Part shown: positions 7,290-15,596 of the stretch, piece after piece
Layout: every line of letters begins with the position of its first letter
Numbering within the stretch: the stretch's first letter is position 1
NCBI GenBank assembly: GCA_052034085.1
Contig: JBPOJA010000003.1
Span: 6,709-70,708 of the forward strand
Direction of reading: 5' to 3'
Source of the DNA: UBA1426 sp052034085
GTDB taxonomy: Bacteria > Bacillota > Clostridia > Peptostreptococcales > Anaerovoracaceae
Length of the DNA: 64,000 nucleotides
Position numbers and translations under genes: made by a program
Notes under the pieces: model-generated
Databases searched by the model: none
Seen by the model: only the letters and a program-made list of their open reading frames with translations
Told to the model about the DNA's origin: nothing

Positions 7290-9466
7290 AAAACATTTTA
7301 AAATCGGTTCTGGTTCCGGTATTGACAGTTGCATTGATAATGGGCAGTTTTGCATCCTGTGGCAGAACCGTTAACGATGATGAAAACGATAATCAGCCGC
7401 CTGATATTCCGGATTCTGCAGGTTATGCTGCTTTTGCGCCATACAATGAAATTTCCATCGATGTGAAACCTTCAGTAAAACCATATACAGTAGCTGATGA
7501 TTTTTCCAATATCATAAATATGGATGATTTTGCATTCACTGAAGAGGCTTTGAAAATGCTTAAGCAGAATCATTTTATAGTGGCAGAAGTAAATGGCGCA
7601 GAATTTTTTGATACATATGAAATCAACAGATATGAGCAGATTCCCAGCTTCATCACGACAGATGCCATGCTTCACAATTATCACCTTTATTTCAGCTACT
7701 TGCTGAGGAATCTTGAAAAAGATTATCTGTATGGGGAACTGCTTGCACTGACTGAAAAGATGCTCAACCTGGCAGAGGGTCAATATGAGGAACTTAAGGG
7801 AAGTGCATTCGAGCAGGCTGCTGCACGGAATATTGCATTCTTTTCTGTTGCAGCCGGTCTTTTGCAAATGGATGTGGATATTCCCGAATTTGCATCCGAT
7901 ATGGTAGAACGTGAGTTAAAGGAAATCGAAGCCCATTCGAATTTCTTTGCTTATGCGGAAGTAATGAATATGGGAGAAAACAGGGATTCATCGGAAGCTT
8001 TGCACGAGGATTACACCCAGTATATACCCAGAAGCCACTATACCACCAGCGAGGAGCTCAAAAACTATTTCAAAACCATGATGTGGTACGGGCGGATGAC
8101 TTTCAGAGCTGCCAGCGAAGATGAAAGCAGGTCAGCGGCTTTAATCAGCATAATGCTGCAGGATGGAGAAGCTCAAAAACACTGGTCCAATATATATGAG
8201 CCAAGCAATTTCTTCGTGGGGAAAAGCGACGACCTGAGCTTCAGGGAGTATGCTCAGGTTATGAAAAATGTTTATGGAGAGGTGCCCGCACCGGCCAGAC
8301 TTAAAGATGACGATGCAGGATGGACCAGCTTCATGGATGCTTTGAAAACTCTGGAGCCGCCTGCCGTTAATTCCGTTCCTGTTTTTAACGAGGACATAAC
8401 GGAAGACAGGGATGAGGCAATTACAGGTTTCAGATTTATGGGGCAGCGTTTCACCCTGGATGCTTCTGTTTTCCAAAGGCTGATATACCGGGAAGTGCAG
8501 GAAAATCCGCAGGGAAACAACAGGATGTTACCCAGGGCGCTGGATGTGCCTTCTGCTATGGGATCGGACGAGGCTCTGGAGATTTTAGATTCCATGGGGG
8601 AAACTTCATACAAAAACTACAAGGAAAACATGGAAAAAATCAGGAAGGGCATTTCCGGCCTGGACCTGAAAACAAGAACCCAGAACTTGTATTGGAGCTG
8701 GCTTCATATGCTGCAACCTCTGACTGAAGCAAAAGGACAGGGCTATCCTATGTTTATGCAGACCAAGGCCTGGACAAGGAAACAGCTGGAAACATATCTG
8801 GGCAGCTGGACTGAGCTGAAACACGATACAATCCTGTATGCAAAGCAGTCTTATGCTGAAATGGGTGGATGGTACGAGGAGGATAAAGATGACAGGGGCT
8901 ATGTGGAACCGAACCCGGCTGTCTTTGGCAGACTTGCATCTTTGACCAGAATGACCATCAACGGCCTGGACATGAGGGGATATTTAAAGGCCGATACCAA
9001 AGAAACCCTTGAGATTCTGGAAAGCCTGGCAATACAACTAAAAGATATTGCAATAAAAGAATTGCAGGAAGAGAAACTAAGCGATGAGGAGTATGATTTA
9101 ATCAGAAGCTTCGGAGGACAACTGGAGCACCTCTGGCTTGAGGCCATGAAGGACAAGGGAATTGTTGACTCCAATTCGACTTATGAGAATCCGGCTTCCC
9201 TGATTGCAGACGTTGCTTCTGATCCAAACGGAGAGGTACTGGAGGTGGCCACGGGTTTCGTTAATAATATTTTTGTAATTGTCCCCGTGGACGGCAGCCT
9301 GCGGATTGCAAAGGGAGCGGTTTTTTCCTTCCATGAATTTGCCTGGCCCATAGATGACAGGCTGACCGATGAGAAATGGATTGAAATGCTCAGGGAAGAA
9401 CAGGCGCCGCCTCAACCGGCATGGACCGGGGATTATACAGTGAAAGAGGCATTATCCTGGTGGTAA
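7286..9466 (+). CDS. DUF3160 lipoprotein
   Basis: A 726-residue secreted lipoprotein with a hydrophobic signal ending FASC-G (lipid Cys25) and then a linker rich in Asp, Asn and Pro. The body matches DUF3160: an early IPSFITTDAMLHNYHLYF stretch, long alpha-helical segments with YKNYKENMEKI in the middle, WTELKHDTILYAKQSYAEMGG, and a C-terminal beta-rich part containing IFVIVPVDGSLRIAKGAVFSFHEF. The function of the family is unknown; its surface location and size suggest a structural or binding role. It is translationally coupled to the HAD gene upstream and overlaps the membrane-anchored partner downstream, so three genes probably form one operon. Confidence 0.85.
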   Translation: MKNILKSVLVPVLTVALIMGSFASCGRTVNDDENDNQPPDIPDSAGYAAFAPYNEISIDVKPSVKPYTVADDFSNIINMDDFAFTEEALKMLKQNHFIVAEVNGAEFFDTYEINRYEQIPSFITTDAMLHNYHLYFSYLLRNLEKDYLYGELLALTEKMLNLAEGQYEELKGSAFEQAAARNIAFFSVAAGLLQMDVDIPEFASDMVERELKEIEAHSNFFAYAEVMNMGENRDSSEALHEDYTQYIPRSHYTTSEELKNYFKTMMWYGRMTFRAASEDESRSAALISIMLQDGEAQKHWSNIYEPSNFFVGKSDDLSFREYAQVMKNVYGEVPAPARLKDDDAGWTSFMDALKTLEPPAVNSVPVFNEDITEDRDEAITGFRFMGQRFTLDASVFQRLIYREVQENPQGNNRMLPRALDVPSAMGSDEALEILDSMGETSYKNYKENMEKIRKGISGLDLKTRTQNLYWSWLHMLQPLTEAKGQGYPMFMQTKAWTRKQLETYLGSWTELKHDTILYAKQSYAEMGGWYEEDKDDRGYVEPNPAVFGRLASLTRMTINGLDMRGYLKADTKETLEILESLAIQLKDIAIKELQEEKLSDEEYDLIRSFGGQLEHLWLEAMKDKGIVDSNSTYENPASLIADVASDPNGEVLEVATGFVNNIFVIVPVDGSLRIAKGAVFSFHEFAWPIDDRLTDEKWIEMLREEQAPPQPAWTGDYTVKEALSWW

Positions 9467-10095
9467 AAAGAAAACTCATAATAATCCTGGCGATTATAGG
9501 TTTGATTGTCGCAGGCATTCTTTACGAGTTTATACAAGACCCCTCTTCTGAAATTGTTCTGGAGGGGGATCTTAATGACAACGGAATGCCGGAAAAGTAT
9601 GCCCATAAAAATTTTCGCCTGAAAGTTTATGAAGACGACAAAATTCTGTGGGAGAGTCCTGCAGAGTATAAAATTGATCATGTGGCCATAGGCGATGTGA
9701 CCGGTGATGGCAGAGGTAATTTGCTTATTTGTGTCTGGAAAAAAGGCAGTTTCGGAAGGTACAGACCCTTTTGGCACCATGGAAAGGATGATGAATACAA
9801 ACATCATCTTTTTATATATGAATACAAAGACGGCAGGTTTAAGCCCAGGTGGTTTTCATCCAGTTTGTTACGGCCTATAACAGATATGGAATTGATTCAG
9901 AATGATGATGTGGGAAATCAACATTTAAAGCTGTTTGTTGTGGAAGGCAAGTACAAAAAAGCGCCCTTCGGAAAGCATACAGTTGACAGAAAGGCATCAA
10001 TTACCCAGGGCAGAAGTTCGATATGGGAATGGGACAAATGGGGCTTCTCACTGCTTGCTCTTCCCGGTGAACTGGACCAGGAATACTCCAAATAG
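9460..10095 (+). CDS. Membrane-anchored protein with an FG-GAP/VCBS-like segment, unknown function
   Basis: About 211 residues: an N-terminal membrane anchor (KRKLIIILAIIGLIVAGIL) and an extracytoplasmic domain. It shows DLNDNGMPEKY, then IGDVTGDGRGNLLICVW, a calcium-loop style DxTGDGxG pattern as in FG-GAP/VCBS repeats. A later part reads WEWDKWGFSLLALP. I do not recognise a named family. The GTG at 9460 with GAGG upstream puts the anchor at the N-terminus, better than the upstream in-frame ATG at 9421. It overlaps the DUF3160 gene by 7 bases, implying a joint product at the surface. Its last 48 bases overlap the convergent EamA gene. Confidence 0.62.
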   Translation: MVKRKLIIILAIIGLIVAGILYEFIQDPSSEIVLEGDLNDNGMPEKYAHKNFRLKVYEDDKILWESPAEYKIDHVAIGDVTGDGRGNLLICVWKKGSFGRYRPFWHHGKDDEYKHHLFIYEYKDGRFKPRWFSSSLLRPITDMELIQNDDVGNQHLKLFVVEGKYKKAPFGKHTVDRKASITQGRSSIWEWDKWGFSLLALPGELDQEYSK

Positions 10096-10932
10096 TATTA
10101 CAGCGGTGGCAAAGAAAATGTGAAAGTTTATGGGGTCGTTGAATATGAGAAATCCCAGAAATATTGAAACCAGAGGATTTATGTAAGTATAGGTGCTTGC
10201 CTTTGCAGGCGGCCATACCCTGAGGAGATATACATAGGAGTTGAAGCCCAGCAGGGAACCCACGAAGATGAGGTAGGCGACCGCAAGAATACCGGACCAG
10301 CTTATGGTAAAATTCTGGAATTCGCCCGCCAGTAGCGCTGCAAACATGAGACCAACGCCTCCGGCTGACATCTGCACAGCCTGGTCGTATTCCATGGCAC
10401 TTTCACGTTTCAGGAAATTGGACAGAAGTGTTCCCACTGCCCAGGATACAGTGGCAAAGAGAATGATAATGGTTCCTTTAAGAGTAATGTTCAGGCTGTC
10501 TCCGCCGCCTATAATGAGATAGGCAACACCGAAAAAGCCAAGAAAAAGCCCCAGCCATCCTCTTGAATTGAGTTTTTCCGACCTGATGACAAAAACCTGC
10601 CCCACGGCTACAAATATGGGCACTGTGGAGAAAAGCAATGACACAATACCCGGGCTGAGCCATTGGGAGCCTACCACTACAAGTCCGTTACCTCCCAGAA
10701 GAAGGGCGAGGCCGATAATGGATTGGTTCCTGATCTGGACTTTATCCGGAAATTCCTTTCCCTTCAGGTAAGCCACAAGAAACATAATTCCACCGGCAAT
10801 GACAAAACGGATGCCGGCGGACAACAAGGGAGGCAATCCGTTGACAGCAAATTTTATTGCCACGTAAGTGGATCCCCATATAATACATACGCTTATATAT
10901 GCCAGAATAGCTTTTCTGTTTTCATTTAACAT
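10048..10932 (-). CDS. EamA-family (DMT) metabolite exporter
   Basis: A 294-residue membrane protein with ten predicted helices in two EamA repeats. The first repeat has IIWGSTYVAIKFAV and PPLLSAGIRFVIAGGIMFL; the second opens near GTIIILFATVSWAVGTLLSNFL and ends with a helix before a short basic tail (GKSKQ). Members export amino acids or other small metabolites; the substrate cannot be inferred. The ATG at 10932 lacks a clear Shine-Dalgarno, but the N-terminus fits the family and no better start is near. It is convergent with the FG-GAP-like gene (48-base overlap) and divergent from the small membrane protein at 11047. Confidence 0.85.
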   Translation of the reverse strand: MLNENRKAILAYISVCIIWGSTYVAIKFAVNGLPPLLSAGIRFVIAGGIMFLVAYLKGKEFPDKVQIRNQSIIGLALLLGGNGLVVVGSQWLSPGIVSLLFSTVPIFVAVGQVFVIRSEKLNSRGWLGLFLGFFGVAYLIIGGGDSLNITLKGTIIILFATVSWAVGTLLSNFLKRESAMEYDQAVQMSAGGVGLMFAALLAGEFQNFTISWSGILAVAYLIFVGSLLGFNSYVYLLRVWPPAKASTYTYINPLVSIFLGFLIFNDPINFHIFFATAVILFGVFLVQFTGKSKQ

Positions 10933-10994
10933 TTGTTAATAATATCATACTGCCGGCTATTAAAGAAGAGGAAATATCACTTTGCCCAAAAGTG

Positions 10995-11023
10995 TTTGTT
11001 TGCCTCGGTTCATGGTATATAAT
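10995..11023 (+). promoter_or_regulatory. Weak promoter candidate before 11047
   Basis: TATAAT at 11018-11023 with a poor -35 (TTTGTT at 10995-11000, 17-base gap) lies 24 bases before the start at 11047. It would drive the small membrane protein, the small multidrug-export-family protein and perhaps the flavoprotein. Confidence 0.4.
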
Positions 11024-11046
11024 AATATCTGAAATTGGAGGAGAAT

Positions 11047-11250
11047 ATGAGAAAGAAAAAAGTTGTGGGTGATGAATATCTGGCCCTGAAAAAAGAGAGA
11101 AAATCAAAAGGGAGAAAAAAAATCGAAAAGGCCTGGCTTAAATCGATCGTTATGGTGTCTTCTGCGCTAAGCGCTATTGTCCTGGGATACGCATCGAGAA
11201 AATTTGCCGGTGTGCACAGCAAGCATAGACCAAAGAAAAACACAGTGTAA
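11047..11250 (+). CDS. Small single-span membrane protein, unknown
   Basis: 67 residues: a strongly basic N-terminal half (RKKK, KKERKSKGRKK) followed by one hydrophobic helix (SIVMVSSALSAIVLGYA) and a basic tail (KHRPKKN). The ATG at 11047 is set by GGAGGAG directly upstream; a TTG four codons earlier is less likely. I know no family. It lies 9 bases before the Sm_multidrug_ex gene and is probably co-transcribed with it. Positive charge on both sides of the helix makes the topology unclear. Confidence 0.6.
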   Translation: MRKKKVVGDEYLALKKERKSKGRKKIEKAWLKSIVMVSSALSAIVLGYASRKFAGVHSKHRPKKNTV

Positions 11251-11259
11251 CAGTGTATT

Positions 11260-11751
11260 ATGGAAGCCTATATTGACGAACTAGTAACTTATTTGCCGAC
11301 CAGCCTGGTAGTTTTGTTTACGGCTGCCATGCCGGTGGTTGAGTTGAAGGGGGCCATACCTATAGGGATTGCTTTGGGTTTGTCTCCCTTTTTATCATCA
11401 TTTGTTAGTTTTATAGGCAGTACTTTGCCTATACCGTTTATACTTTTCGGGCTCAGGCCATTTTTTGAATTTCTTAAAAAAGTGGCCGTATTCGAAAAGT
11501 TTACCCTGTGGCTGACAGACAGATCATTGAGCAAAAGCGGTAAAATACAGAAATATGGATCATATGGATTGTTTCTGTTTGTGGCCTTGCCTTTGCCCGG
11601 CACCGGTGTATGGACCGGATGCGTAATAGCGGCTTTATTGGACATAAGGTTCAAATGGGCGTTCCCTGCAATTTTTTTGGGAAATTTAGTGGCCTGTCTG
11701 ATAATTGTCAGCCTGCTGGGAGTGTATGATATAGTTGGATTGTTCTTTTAA
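11260..11751 (+). CDS. Putative small multidrug-export family membrane protein (COG2426 type)
   Basis: A 163-residue integral membrane protein with four or five helices. It contains the family patterns MPVVELKGAIPIGIALG near the N-terminus (an E-x-K-G-A-I-P-x-G motif), a middle loop with KYGSYGLFLFVALPLPGTGVWTG, and a final helix pair. The family name (Sm_multidrug_ex) comes from early annotation; its true role is uncertain and it is related in pattern to DedA-like proteins. It lies between a small membrane protein and a CoA-disulfide-reductase-like gene with short gaps, so all three may share a transcript. Confidence 0.82.
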   Translation: MEAYIDELVTYLPTSLVVLFTAAMPVVELKGAIPIGIALGLSPFLSSFVSFIGSTLPIPFILFGLRPFFEFLKKVAVFEKFTLWLTDRSLSKSGKIQKYGSYGLFLFVALPLPGTGVWTGCVIAALLDIRFKWAFPAIFLGNLVACLIIVSLLGVYDIVGLFF

Positions 11752-11765
11752 TCGGAGGTAAAACA

Positions 11766-13103
11766 ATGGCTAAAAAATTAATCGTGCTGGGCGGAGTTGC
11801 GGCGGGGATGAGTGCTGCATCAAAAGCCAGAAGGGTAGATCCGGATATTGAAATAACGGTTTACACCAATGAGGAGAATATTTCTTATGCGGGTTGCGGC
11901 CTGCCTTATTTTATAGGCGGGACTATTAAGACAGAAGATAAACTGATAGCCCGCACTGTTGAGGATTTTAAGGAAAAGAATATTGCGGTATTTTTAAACT
12001 CTGAGGCTGTGTTTGTGAACCCTGGTTCTAAATCTGTTGAGATCAGGGACATGATAACGGGGGAAACATATACAGACAATTATGATAAGCTGGTTATAGC
12101 CACAGGCGCCAGAGCCATCGTTCCTCCTTTTGAGGGTGTGGAGAAAAACGGAATATTCAAGCTGAGGAATGTAAATGACGGGATTAACATAAAGAAGTTC
12201 CTGGAAGAATACAAACCCCGTAATATAGTCATAATCGGAGGCGGATACATAGGCCTGGAAATGGTGGAAGTTTTTATAGAAAAAGGCTGTAAAGTGACCC
12301 TGATTGAAAGGGCACCTCATATTCTGCCTAACATGGATGAGGATATGGCCAATATTCTGGCGGCCTATCTTGAAGAAAGGGGAGTTACACTCCATGTCGG
12401 TGAAAGCGTTGAAGCTTTTCTGGGTGGCGACAGGGTAGAAAAAGTCAAAACAGATAAAGGTGAAATCCCCGCTGATTTTGTTTTGCTTTCTATAGGAGTG
12501 GCTCCAAATACTGAATTTACCAAAGGCAGCGGCATAGAACTGGGACCCAGAAATGCCATACTTGTTGACAGGGAAATGAGGACCAATGTAGAAGATATTT
12601 TTGCAGCCGGAGACTGTGCAACAGCCTGGCATGCACTCAGTGGTAGAGATGTTTATATTCCTCTTGGGACTACAGCCAATAAACAGGGGAAGATAGCAGG
12701 TGAGAATGCAGCAGGAGGAAATGCAAAATTCAACGGTGTGCTGGGAACAGGGATAGCAAGGGTTCTCGAAATGGAAGTTTCCAGATCCGGTCTAAGCGAG
12801 AGGGAATGCAGGGATCTTGGCATAGAATATGAGGCACGGGTAATTAAATCGAGAACGGCTGCTCATTACTGCCCAATATCAGGCAGAGTGCACTTGAAAC
12901 TGGTGGTGGATAAAGAAAAGAAAACTTTGATCGGCGCACAGATTGTAGGCTTCCGTGGAGCAGCCTCAAGAATAGATATGCTGGCCGTTGCCATGACTTC
13001 AAAAGCTACAGTAGAAGAACTGACTGACATGGACCTTGCCTACTCGCCACCTTTCAGCCCCGTGTGGGATCCGGTTCTGGTGGCCCTTAATCAGTTTGAA
13101 TAA
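11766..13103 (+). CDS. CoA-disulfide reductase / NADH oxidase-like flavoprotein
   Basis: 445 residues of the FAD-dependent pyridine-nucleotide disulfide oxidoreductase family. The N-terminal FAD site is LIVLGGVAAGMSAASKARR. The single redox cysteine is Cys44 in SYAGCGLPY, as in CoA-disulfide reductase and NADH oxidase rather than the CxxxxC of thioredoxin-reductase-like enzymes. The NAD(P)H site is IVIIGGGYIGLEMVE, and DIFAAGDCA marks the second FAD contact. A C-terminal dimerisation domain follows, ending PPFSPVWDPV. Likely roles are reduction of CoA disulfide, polysulfide or O2 in an anaerobe. AGGT precedes the ATG. It is followed after 12 bases by the REC/PAS/EAL gene. Confidence 0.88.
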   Translation: MAKKLIVLGGVAAGMSAASKARRVDPDIEITVYTNEENISYAGCGLPYFIGGTIKTEDKLIARTVEDFKEKNIAVFLNSEAVFVNPGSKSVEIRDMITGETYTDNYDKLVIATGARAIVPPFEGVEKNGIFKLRNVNDGINIKKFLEEYKPRNIVIIGGGYIGLEMVEVFIEKGCKVTLIERAPHILPNMDEDMANILAAYLEERGVTLHVGESVEAFLGGDRVEKVKTDKGEIPADFVLLSIGVAPNTEFTKGSGIELGPRNAILVDREMRTNVEDIFAAGDCATAWHALSGRDVYIPLGTTANKQGKIAGENAAGGNAKFNGVLGTGIARVLEMEVSRSGLSERECRDLGIEYEARVIKSRTAAHYCPISGRVHLKLVVDKEKKTLIGAQIVGFRGAASRIDMLAVAMTSKATVEELTDMDLAYSPPFSPVWDPVLVALNQFE

Positions 13104-13115
13104 AGGAGAGTATCA

Positions 13116-15596
13116 ATGAATATTCTGGTTGTCTCAAAATCAGAAGAAGAATTTTTCTTTGGTGACAGCGTAGTATCGGAACATAAAATCGAATTCTCAT
13201 CGGATGTGGGACAGGCTTTAGCGTATATAAAGAGCCATTCCCTTCCTGACATGCTTATAATTGACACGCTGGATGCGGGCAATAAAGCCATTGATTTATT
13301 AAAAAATGTAAGGGGGCTCGATGAGGCGGAAGACCTTTTTATTATCCTTATTACCGGCAGGGATGAAATATCCCTGGAAGTGGAAGGGTTGAAGCACGGG
13401 GCAGATGAATATATGCGCAGACCTTTGAGAAAGGAATCCTTTGAGGCGGTATTGCATCTTTATGAAAAATTTATCTTTCAAAGAAGCGAAAAGGACAGAT
13501 TTAAAGAACTGGCCATGCTTTATGATGCTGTCTTTCAGCAGGCGCCGATAGGAATTTCAATATCTCATAATGAGAAGCCTTTAGAAGGGCGTCCCAAGGA
13601 GCATTTTGAAGTAAATCAGAACTACATGAAAATAACAGGGAGAACCGCTGAAGAACTGCTTGAATCGGGCTGGTCCTCCATAACGCATCCTGATGACAGA
13701 GAAAAAGAGCTGGAATTATACAGACAAATGCAGCAGGGCATTACAGATAGCTATGCAATGGAAAAAAGATACATAAGACCGGATGGAACAGTTGTTTGGG
13801 TAGATCTCATCGCCAACACCATTGACTTTAATGTGGAGGTTGAAAACAATCATATTTGCATTGTGCAGGATATTACAGAAAGAAAGAATGCCGAGCTGGC
13901 CCTGAACGAAAGTGAGCGCAGCAAGGGAATTCTCATATCCAATATGCCGGGCATGGCATACAGGTGCAAAAACGATGAAAACTGGACCATGCTGAGCATG
14001 TCTGACAAATGCAGGGATATTCTGGGCTATCAGCCCGAAGATTTGGTAGATAACAAAAAACTGTCCTATAATGATGTGATTCTTCCCGAATGGAGGGAAA
14101 AGGTAAGAGAAGCATGGAATAGCGGCGTAAACAAGAAGAAACCTGTGGATTTATCATATAAGGTGCAGACAAAGGATGGGCAGGTAAAATGGGTGCATGA
14201 AATTGGAGAAGCCATCTATGGAGAAGATGGTAAAATCGAATATCTTGAAGGAATGGTATTCGATGATACCAAGAGGCGTCAGACTGAAGAAGATCTGAAG
14301 TTTATCACGGAACATCAGGTATGGACAGGTCTTTATAATCGGAGATATCTGGATAAATATTTTTCTGAAAAGAGCGCGCTAAGTTATAAAAGTGCACTGA
14401 TTCTGGTCAACATGAGCAAGCTGCTTTCCCTCAATCTGTCATTCGGCTATAGATACTATAGTGATATCATCAAAAAAATCGGTAGTGCGCTAAAGGCTTT
14501 CGCTGACGAAAACAGAACACTTTTTCATATTTCAGAAAATCTATTTATTTTCTATGTGGAAAAATATGAATTCAAGGAAGATCTGGAGGCCTTCAGCAGG
14601 GACATCTCAAAGGCATTGGAAAGTCTCTTATCCCTGGAACTGATCAGTGGCGGTATCGGCATTGTTGAAGTACAGGGAAACAGTGATGATCTTGATAAAC
14701 TCATAAGTTATGCCCTTATTGCATCTGAAGAAACGTCAGAAGATGCCGGGGAGCGGATTACATATTTCTTTTTTGACAGTGAAATGGAAAATCGCCATTT
14801 ACGCCGTGAGTTAATAAAACAGGAGCTGTCCAGATTGGCAACCGGCAGCAATGAAGAAAGGCTGTTTTTGGAGTACCAGCCTATAATAAACATAAAAGAA
14901 GGAGATAGAATCTGGTCCTTCGAAGCTCTGGCCAGATTTAACAGTGAGGTTCTGGGAAGGCTTTCACCTCTGGAATTCATTCCCATAGCGGAAGAAACCA
15001 AGCTTATCATACCTATTGGTGAACTGATAATTGAAAAGGCTTTTGATTTTCAGAAAACAATGGAAGCAAGCGGCGAAACTAATATAGGACTAAATATTAA
15101 CCTGTCGGTTGTACAGTTAAGAGAGGAAGGATTTTGCGACAAACTTTTTGCTCTGGCAGATGAAAAGGGAATCAAACTTGAAAAGATAACTTTTGAGATT
15201 ACGGAAACAGCTCTGGCAGAAAACTTGAGTGAAATAAACCATGCCATCGTCAGGCTTTTGGAAAAAGGAGCAGAAATCGCCATAGATGACTTTGGTACCG
15301 GATATTCATCCCTGGCGCGGGAAAGAGAATTAAATGTCAGCGGAACGAAGATAGATAAATATTTCATGGATAAGCTGATGACCCTGGAAACATTTGATGA
15401 ATCAATAATTGGCGACATAATCTCCATGTCACATAAGCTTGACAATTATGTTGTAGCTGAGGGAGTGGAGCATCAGGTTCAGATGGATTTTTTGAGAATC
15501 AAAGGCTGCGACGGCGTTCAGGGTTATTTAATAAGCCGTCCTTTAAGTGCAAAAGATGCCTTTTCATTTATTAAAGACTATCAACCCATAGGCTGA
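13116..15596 (+). CDS. REC-PAS-PAS-degenerate GGDEF-EAL protein, probable c-di-GMP phosphodiesterase
   Basis: 826 residues. A receiver-like domain (1-120) keeps Asp50 but lacks the acidic pair after strand 1 and has Arg102 where the conserved Lys is expected, so phosphorylation is doubtful. Two PAS domains follow (about 135-255 and 260-395), each closing with a PAC-like end (IVQDITERK, VFDDTKRRQ). The GGDEF-like domain (about 400-550) has SENLF where GGDEF should be, so it cannot make c-di-GMP. The EAL domain (about 570-820) looks complete: FEALARF, NINLS, EITETAL, IDDFGTGYSS, KIDKYF and VAEGVEH. It should hydrolyse c-di-GMP under PAS control. The 3' end overlaps convergent nadE by 26 bases. 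Confidence 0.9.
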   Translation: MNILVVSKSEEEFFFGDSVVSEHKIEFSSDVGQALAYIKSHSLPDMLIIDTLDAGNKAIDLLKNVRGLDEAEDLFIILITGRDEISLEVEGLKHGADEYMRRPLRKESFEAVLHLYEKFIFQRSEKDRFKELAMLYDAVFQQAPIGISISHNEKPLEGRPKEHFEVNQNYMKITGRTAEELLESGWSSITHPDDREKELELYRQMQQGITDSYAMEKRYIRPDGTVVWVDLIANTIDFNVEVENNHICIVQDITERKNAELALNESERSKGILISNMPGMAYRCKNDENWTMLSMSDKCRDILGYQPEDLVDNKKLSYNDVILPEWREKVREAWNSGVNKKKPVDLSYKVQTKDGQVKWVHEIGEAIYGEDGKIEYLEGMVFDDTKRRQTEEDLKFITEHQVWTGLYNRRYLDKYFSEKSALSYKSALILVNMSKLLSLNLSFGYRYYSDIIKKIGSALKAFADENRTLFHISENLFIFYVEKYEFKEDLEAFSRDISKALESLLSLELISGGIGIVEVQGNSDDLDKLISYALIASEETSEDAGERITYFFFDSEMENRHLRRELIKQELSRLATGSNEERLFLEYQPIINIKEGDRIWSFEALARFNSEVLGRLSPLEFIPIAEETKLIIPIGELIIEKAFDFQKTMEASGETNIGLNINLSVVQLREEGFCDKLFALADEKGIKLEKITFEITETALAENLSEINHAIVRLLEKGAEIAIDDFGTGYSSLARERELNVSGTKIDKYFMDKLMTLETFDESIIGDIISMSHKLDNYVVAEGVEHQVQMDFLRIKGCDGVQGYLISRPLSAKDAFSFIKDYQPIG

